Origin: JAAEQG01 sp023133475
GTDB taxonomy: Bacteria; Planctomycetota; Phycisphaerae; UBA1845
Length of the DNA stretch: 10,122 nucleotides
Direction of reading: 5' to 3'
NCBI GenBank assembly: GCA_030631415.1
Contig: DAOVLE010000196.1
Coordinates: 1 to 10,122 of the forward strand
Made by a program: the position numbers and the translations under genes. Below, in pieces: positions 6,729 to 10,122 of this stretch (positions are counted from its first letter, which is position 1; each line of letters starts with the position of its first letter). The notes beneath the pieces were generated by a model. The model saw only the letters and a program-made list of their open reading frames with translations. It ran no database searches and was not told where the DNA came from.

Positions 6729-7247
6729 ATGCGGAAGTCCGTCGCCTTGTGGTTGAACGTCCTTGTGCCCGGGGGCGGGCTTATCCTGCTTCGCCGCGAA
6801 TGGTTGGGGTTGGTTTTAGCTTTGCTGTTCTGTCTATGTGTTCAGATCGGCCTGTGGGGGATGTTCATCGTGCCGGCGTCCATTCCTGGTTGGGTAACGA
6901 GTAGCGCCCTGTTCGGGGCGGTTCTGGTCTGGATTTGCGCACAGTACACCCTGGTTCTCCGCCTCCGGCAGGCGTTCGGCCCCGGCATCGAGCGCCAGAT
7001 CGTGCATCTTTGCGAATTGGCAAAGCGTGCCGTCGCCAGTGGGGATTACGCCAGGGCAGAAGAGTTTCTGGAGGTCGCCCTGACACTCAATGACGAGGAC
7101 CCCCATGTCAATACGCTCTGGGCCCAACTGATGACGGCTTTGGGGCGGTTTGACAGGGCTCGACCGGCCTGGGTTCGTGTGGTGCAGTTGAGCGAGGAGG
7201 GTTTCGTGAAGCGTCAGGCAGTTGAAGCCCTCGCCGCCTTGCCCTGA
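6729..7247 (+). CDS. Small membrane protein with TPR-like C-terminal tail
   Basis: This 172-residue protein is not one I can name. The N-terminal half is hydrophobic: a segment with PGGG at about 5-21, a strong helix at about 25-49 and another at about 58-78. A basic stretch follows (RLRQ, then residues to 90). The C-terminal half looks like one or two tetratricopeptide-type helical hairpins: AVASGDYARAEEFLEVAL at 101-118, with DP at 124-125, then a second hairpin at about 127-155 with ALGRFDRARPAW. TPR units usually bind proteins, so a membrane-anchored scaffold facing the cytoplasm is a reasonable guess. I chose ATG 6729, with AGGGA upstream, over the in-frame TTG at 6705. Fructose-1,6-bisphosphatase follows 100 bases downstream on the same strand. 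The gene is likely real; its role is open. Confidence 0.75.
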   Translation: MRKSVALWLNVLVPGGGLILLRREWLGLVLALLFCLCVQIGLWGMFIVPASIPGWVTSSALFGAVLVWICAQYTLVLRLRQAFGPGIERQIVHLCELAKRAVASGDYARAEEFLEVALTLNDEDPHVNTLWAQLMTALGRFDRARPAWVRVVQLSEEGFVKRQAVEALAALP

Positions 7248-7261
7248 TTCTGCCAAGTTGT

Positions 7262-7281
7262 CGATTCAAGCGTTGAAATCG
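7262..7281. promoter_or_regulatory. Imperfect palindrome upstream of fbp
   Basis: CGATTCAA (7262-7269) and TTGAAATCG (7273-7281) are inverted copies separated by GCG, with one extra base in the right arm. The site is centred about 76 bases before the fbp start and 24 bases after the stop of the previous gene. It could be an operator for a dimeric regulator of fbp or a weak RNA hairpin. There is no T tract after it, and I can assign no regulator. Confidence 0.3.
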
Positions 7282-7347
7282 CGGGCGTCTGTGGTTAGGT
7301 TGTACGTTTGAGTTGTCGAGTCTTTTGGACATTTGGAGACGAACGTC

Positions 7348-8355
7348 ATGGAGTCTTCTTCCGAGCCCAAACCCATTATCACGGTCGGGCAACACATCCA
7401 GGAAAGCCAGCGAGCCTACCCCACCGCCACGGGCGACTTCAGTTGGCTGTTGGACGCCATCACCCTGGCAACCAAGATTATCGAGTCGAATGTGCGGCAA
7501 GCCGGTATCCGAGACGTGCTCGGCGGGACCGGTTTGTCCAACGTGCAGGGCGAGCTGGTCCAAAAACTGGACCGGATATCCAACGACACCATCGTGCGTT
7601 GCCTGGGCTATCGAGACAACGTCGGCATTATGGTGTCCGAGGAGGACGATGAGCCGATCGTAGCCCGGGACATGGGCGAGCGGGGCAAGTACATCGTGCT
7701 TTTTGACCCGCTGGACGGGTCCAGCAACATCGACGTGAACGTATCGATCGGGACGATCTTTTCGATCATGCAGCGTCGGGCCGACACGCCCAAGAGCAAT
7801 GCGCCTTTGTCCGAGTGTTTGCAGCCGGGCATGAATCAGGTGGCAGCCGGATATGTGGTCTACGGCAGCAGCACGGTAATGGCTTACACCACCGGTGATG
7901 GCGTGCACATGTTCACGCTTGACCCGTCATTCGGAGCCTATGTGCTGACCCGCGAGAACGTCAAGATGCCGCCGGAAGGGAAGATGTATAGCGTTAACGA
8001 AGCCTATCGCAGCACCTTCCCCGAAGGCTACCAGCGGTATCTGGAATGGGCCAAAACCAAAGAGGCCGGCAACTACAGCCTGCGATACATCGGGTCGCTG
8101 GTGGCGGACTTCCACCGCACCCTGCTGCGTGGCGGGGTGTTCCTATATCCCCCGACAGGCCAACAACCCCAGGGCAAGCTTCGTTTGCTGTACGAAGCCA
8201 ACCCGCTGGCGTTTATCGCCGAGCAGGCCGGCGGAGCCGCCTCGGACGGGCAAATGCGAATCCTCGACAAATGCCCCGACACTCTACACCAACGCACCCC
8301 GCTAATCCTGGGCAGCAAACATGAGGTCGAAAGGGTATTGAGCTTCGTGGATTGA
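7348..8355 (+). CDS. fbp: Fructose-1,6-bisphosphatase, class I
   Basis: This enzyme removes the 1-phosphate from fructose 1,6-bisphosphate, the committed step of gluconeogenesis in the cytosol. The 335-residue length is normal for class I enzymes. Catalytic metal ligands line up with those of the mammalian enzyme: Glu98 and Glu99 in VSEEDDE, Asp120 and Asp123 in FDPLDGSSN, and Glu283 in LLYEANP. Other family blocks are KYIVLFDP, VNEAYRSTFP, YIGSLVADFHRTL, and LHQRTPLILGS at the C-terminus. The N-terminal ATGDFSWLL and the GKY before the active site correspond to parts of the AMP-binding site of regulated class I enzymes, so AMP inhibition is possible but not shown. I chose ATG 7348 with GGAGA at 7334-7338; the in-frame TTG at 7333 overlaps that site. 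There are no frameshifts or missing key residues. Confidence 0.97.
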   Translation: MESSSEPKPIITVGQHIQESQRAYPTATGDFSWLLDAITLATKIIESNVRQAGIRDVLGGTGLSNVQGELVQKLDRISNDTIVRCLGYRDNVGIMVSEEDDEPIVARDMGERGKYIVLFDPLDGSSNIDVNVSIGTIFSIMQRRADTPKSNAPLSECLQPGMNQVAAGYVVYGSSTVMAYTTGDGVHMFTLDPSFGAYVLTRENVKMPPEGKMYSVNEAYRSTFPEGYQRYLEWAKTKEAGNYSLRYIGSLVADFHRTLLRGGVFLYPPTGQQPQGKLRLLYEANPLAFIAEQAGGAASDGQMRILDKCPDTLHQRTPLILGSKHEVERVLSFVD

Positions 8356-8384
8356 TCGCTTGTCGAGCAGTTCACCACGACGAA

Positions 8385-8404
8385 GGCGGGTGAAATCCGC
8401 CCTA
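8385..8404. repeat. Short palindromic repeat, left of zinc-ribbon gene
   Basis: GGCGG (8385-8389) and CCGCC (8397-8401) form a stem around GTGAAAT. Read on the minus strand, the 20-base unit begins TAGGGCGG and ends TTTCACCCGCC. Both ends recur in the longer element at 9246-9304, on the other side of the zinc-ribbon gene. The unit lies 30 bases after the fbp stop and 38 bases before the next start. It may act as an mRNA-end hairpin, but its match to the second copy suggests a dispersed repeat. Confidence 0.65.
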
Positions 8405-8442
8405 CAACTGATTGCCCGGTTGCCATACGAGAGGACGAAGTT

Positions 8443-9186
8443 ATGCCCGCCGAACAGCGGTCGGAAGGAAAGATTTGTAGGGTTTGTGGGGAAGATTGCT
8501 CGACTCGACCGCGCACCAAAGATCGTGCCGGGCACTACTACTGCACCCCGTGTTACGAGCAGGCCCGGCGGCGCAAAGCCGCACGTGCAGCCGGAAAAAC
8601 CGATCCCCCACCACGTCCGAAAACACCTGCGGGTGATAGCAGTTTGAACCTGCTTACCGCAATCGCCGAGCAGGAGGCTACCGCGTCGGCGCTTCCGATT
8701 GAGCCGGTCTCCTGCAAAGGCTGCGGCGTCCCCGTGCAACGGGGGACGGTCATATGCACCCGATGCGGATACAATCTGACCACCGGGCAGCGCGTTTCGG
8801 CGGCAATCCCCAAACGTGCCCGGGGCACCAGTGGAGGTGTCGGGAATATCTCCGCAGTGTTGACAAAGCCGTGGTTTGCGTTCGTGGGGCCTTTGGTTGT
8901 TTTCGGGATACTGTTCGCGGCGGCCTGGACGGACGAGGAACTGGCAAGTCTCTACCTGATCCCGCAAACTCTCTTCTGCTCGGTCATCGGAATTGCCGTG
9001 CTCGTCCAGGCTTTCCGTAATAGTGTGGGCAGGGGGCTCCTTTCCCTCTGCGTGCCATTCTACCAGATATATTTCGTGTTCTCCGTGAATGACAGCCCGC
9101 ATCTCAAGGCCTTCTATGGGGTTGCGATACTGGTCACGATCGGGAGTTTGGCTTTCGGTGGCCCGGGGATGCCTTCGGGGTATTGA
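8443..9186 (+). CDS. Double zinc-ribbon membrane protein
   Basis: This 247-residue protein has two Cys4-type metal sites followed by a membrane domain. The first site uses Cys12/Cys15 and Cys34/Cys37, with His31 and Cys19 nearby, giving a LIM-like look. The second uses Cys91/Cys94 and Cys105/Cys108, ending in CGYNLTTGQ, a zinc-ribbon motif that I associate with planctomycete proteins. A charged, Ala/Pro-rich linker (about 40-65) joins them. Four likely transmembrane helices follow at about 144-162, 170-191, 198-215 and 223-239. Both ribbons should bind zinc in the cytoplasm next to the membrane. AGAGGA lies 8 bases before ATG 8443. It follows fbp by 87 bases on the same strand, but a palindromic repeat lies between, so co-transcription is uncertain. 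I know no function for this arrangement. Confidence 0.8.
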   Translation: MPAEQRSEGKICRVCGEDCSTRPRTKDRAGHYYCTPCYEQARRRKAARAAGKTDPPPRPKTPAGDSSLNLLTAIAEQEATASALPIEPVSCKGCGVPVQRGTVICTRCGYNLTTGQRVSAAIPKRARGTSGGVGNISAVLTKPWFAFVGPLVVFGILFAAAWTDEELASLYLIPQTLFCSVIGIAVLVQAFRNSVGRGLLSLCVPFYQIYFVFSVNDSPHLKAFYGVAILVTIGSLAFGGPGMPSGY

Positions 9187-9245
9187 CTGTTGTGGATTGC
9201 GTGCCGGCCCGGGTCATTCATGAATGCAGAGTTGAAGAGAATAAG

Positions 9246-9304
9246 TAGGGTGGGTGGAACCCACCAACCGGTATGGTGGGCTCCGCGAAGTTTCACCCGC
9301 CGTA
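9246..9304. repeat. 59-bp palindromic repeat element with imperfect terminal inverted repeats
   Basis: The ends, TAGGGTGGGTGGAA (9246-9259) and TTTCACCCGCCGTA (9291-9304), are inverted copies matching at 11 of 14 positions. Inside, GGTGGGT (9249-9255) pairs perfectly with ACCCACC (9259-9265) around GGA. Alternatively CCCACCA (9260-9266) pairs with TGGTGGG (9274-9280), so two folds compete for one arm. It lies between convergent genes and may serve as a two-way transcript end, though without T runs. It is related to the short unit at 8385-8404. Confidence 0.7.
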
Positions 9305-9316
9305 TGACGATAGCGT

Positions 9317-9940
9317 TTACTTAATTCGAGTGTACTCGAACTCCATCGTCTTGAACTCTTTTCCGTCCGGCCCGGTTATGTAGAACACCATGGACTGGTG
9401 GTCCTTGCCGAGCATCTTCCCTACCCCCCTCATGGGCTGCATTTTGCCGTCGCAGCCCATCATTTTCATTTGCCAGGTCCAGGTCTTGCCGGCTTCATCA
9501 TAGGTTCCCCAGGACAACTCGATCCCGTTGCGGCTGAAAATGTCGACCCAGCAGCCCTGATACTTCTGCTTCGTGACGTTCCAGGTAGTCAGGCCGTAGC
9601 CTTTGAAGGTGCCCCCCTGGCTGGTGGATTCAAACTGGCTGGCCACCGCCCGCCCATCGAGGATCAGCGTGGTCACTTCGGTGCCGGTGCTGAGTGCCGG
9701 TTCACTATCGGGGGTAAACCACATCTTGTGCTCGACCTTCCAGGTGCCCACAAATTGGTGCAAGTGTTTGTGTTCGGGTCCGACTTGCACGGCCCCCATA
9801 GGCTCATGCCCCTCGTGCTTGCTGTGGGCATGCTTGTCCTTTTGCCCATGCGGCTTGTGCTCGCCTTCGCCCGATCGAGCGGCGACCACCCCAAAGCCCA
9901 GACTCAAAAACGCAGCCAATACGACAACAGTTTTCTTCAT
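9317..9940 (-). CDS. Secreted DUF1579 family protein with His-rich linker
   Basis: This 207-residue protein begins with a Sec-type signal (KK, then hydrophobic residues to about 19, likely cut near Ala21). A short linker at 28-45 holds six histidines (28, 31, 37, 39, 42, 45) among Lys, Gly and Glu, which could bind metal ions. The rest fits DUF1579: GPEHKHLHQFVGTW (54-67), then an STGTEV segment, LILDGRAVASQFES, and a C-terminal EFKTMEFEYTR strand. DUF1579 proteins are predicted small beta-barrel-like domains, many of them exported, with no agreed activity. The start has AAGGAAG upstream on the minus strand. It converges with the zinc-ribbon gene and diverges from the partial gene at the right edge. 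The family call is firm; the function is unknown. Confidence 0.85.
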   Translation of the reverse strand: MKKTVVVLAAFLSLGFGVVAARSGEGEHKPHGQKDKHAHSKHEGHEPMGAVQVGPEHKHLHQFVGTWKVEHKMWFTPDSEPALSTGTEVTTLILDGRAVASQFESTSQGGTFKGYGLTTWNVTKQKYQGCWVDIFSRNGIELSWGTYDEAGKTWTWQMKMMGCDGKMQPMRGVGKMLGKDHQSMVFYITGPDGKEFKTMEFEYTRIK

Positions 9941-9982
9941 TACAGTTCTTCCTTGTGATTAGTTCTCACCCTTTAGCCCAAC

Positions 9983-10001
9983 GTCGCCGACCAAAGGCGA
10001 C
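9983..10001. promoter_or_regulatory. Short inverted repeat in the divergent intergenic region
   Basis: GTCGCC (9983-9988) and GGCGAC (9996-10001) form a 6-bp stem with a 7-base loop, 43 bases upstream of the DUF1579 start. On the plus strand AGTTTT follows, but no plus-strand gene ends nearby, so a terminator role is doubtful. An operator or leader hairpin for the DUF1579 gene is possible. Confidence 0.3.
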
Positions 10002-10045
10002 AGTTTTAACCCGCATTTCTCACAAGGGGGGTGGAAAAAGGCCGC

Positions 10046-10094
10046 CCTCTGTGCGATAAAACCTATTGTGAATTCAATTTACATCGCACAGAGG
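10046..10094 (+). promoter_or_regulatory. 12-bp perfect inverted repeat overlapping a ribosome-binding site
   Basis: CCTCTGTGCGAT (10046-10057) and ATCGCACAGAGG (10083-10094) are exact reverse complements with a 25-base AT-rich loop that contains the palindrome TGAATTCA. The last bases of the right arm (GAGG) are the first bases of the GAGGAG ribosome-binding site of the next gene. If the stem forms in the mRNA, it would hide that site. If it acts as DNA, the two arms could be paired sites for a regulator. Confidence 0.65.
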
Positions 10095-10104
10095 AGCTAG
10101 CCGC

Positions 10105-10122
10105 ATGACAACAGAGTGTAAT
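10105..10122 (+). CDS. Start of a gene cut by the window edge
   Basis: ATG at 10105 is preceded by GAGGAG at 10091-10096 with 8 bases between, an excellent ribosome-binding site. Only six codons (M T T E C N) are present, so no product can be suggested. The hairpin directly upstream covers part of the ribosome-binding site and suggests controlled translation. Confidence 0.45.

Noticed and set aside
7108..7908. A 266-codon minus-strand open frame across the TPR-like and fbp genes
   Set aside because: It overlaps the unmistakable catalytic core of FBPase on the other strand and spans two real genes, so it is a shadow frame.
8302..9102. A 266-codon minus-strand open frame across the end of fbp and the zinc-ribbon gene
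   Set aside because: It crosses the palindromic repeat and lies opposite the clear CxxC motifs of the zinc-ribbon protein; its translation resembles no protein I know.
9983..10010. Intrinsic terminator on the plus strand (stem plus AGTTTT)
   Set aside because: The nearest upstream plus-strand gene ends about 800 bases away with an opposite-strand gene between, the stem is only 6 bp and the T run is 4 bases.
1..10122. A new defence, mobile or biosynthetic system
   Set aside because: No nuclease-helicase sets, integrases, toxin-antitoxin pairs or biosynthetic enzymes are present. The genes are housekeeping, envelope and unknown single genes without a shared system beyond the lipoprotein pair.

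Overview
The window is GC-rich chromosomal DNA from a bacterium. Its protein set best suits a planctomycete, perhaps a Phycisphaerae-like lineage: a DUF1579 secreted protein, a double zinc-ribbon membrane protein with a CGYNLTTGQ motif, paired DUF4097-type lipoproteins, a class I fructose-1,6-bisphosphatase, and intergenic DNA full of short palindromic repeats. This placement is inferred from family composition; there is no rRNA or marker gene to prove it. I see no phage, plasmid, CRISPR or defence genes and no tRNA.

Layout. Positions 1-161 hold two back-to-back hairpins ahead of a DUF2079-type multi-pass membrane protein (162-2027, +). It converges, with only 8 bases between stops, on a minus-strand block of four genes. 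In order of transcription these are an FGD-repeat lipoprotein (6513-5653), an HNG-repeat lipoprotein (5554-4721), a ribonuclease D-like exonuclease with an HRDC region (4624-3401) and a NIF3-like dinuclear-metal protein (3184-2036). The gaps are 97, 96 and 216 bases, so partial co-transcription is possible. The last gap is filled by a heptad/octad repeat array that forms a 25-bp perfect inverted repeat. A divergent intergenic region (6514-6728) leads to three plus-strand genes: a small membrane protein with a TPR-like tail (6729-7247), fructose-1,6-bisphosphatase (7348-8355) and the zinc-ribbon membrane protein (8443-9186). The zinc-ribbon gene has a related palindromic repeat on each side. 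A secreted His-rich DUF1579 protein follows on the minus strand (9940-9317). The window ends with the first six codons of a plus-strand gene whose ribosome-binding site lies in a 12-bp perfect inverted repeat.

How the genes fit together. This looks mostly like housekeeping and envelope genes rather than one pathway. FBPase serves gluconeogenesis, the RNase D homologue serves RNA processing, and NIF3 is a conserved protein of unsettled role. The two lipoproteins are the clearest functional pair. They share a lipobox, an ~85-residue spacing between first and second repeat, then 17-21-residue steps, but carry different repeat signatures (HNG versus FGD). I found no convincing new multi-gene system. 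The strongest unusual signals are this lipoprotein pair, the heptad/octad inverted repeat, the repeat pair around the zinc-ribbon gene, and the hairpin that overlaps a ribosome-binding site at the right edge.
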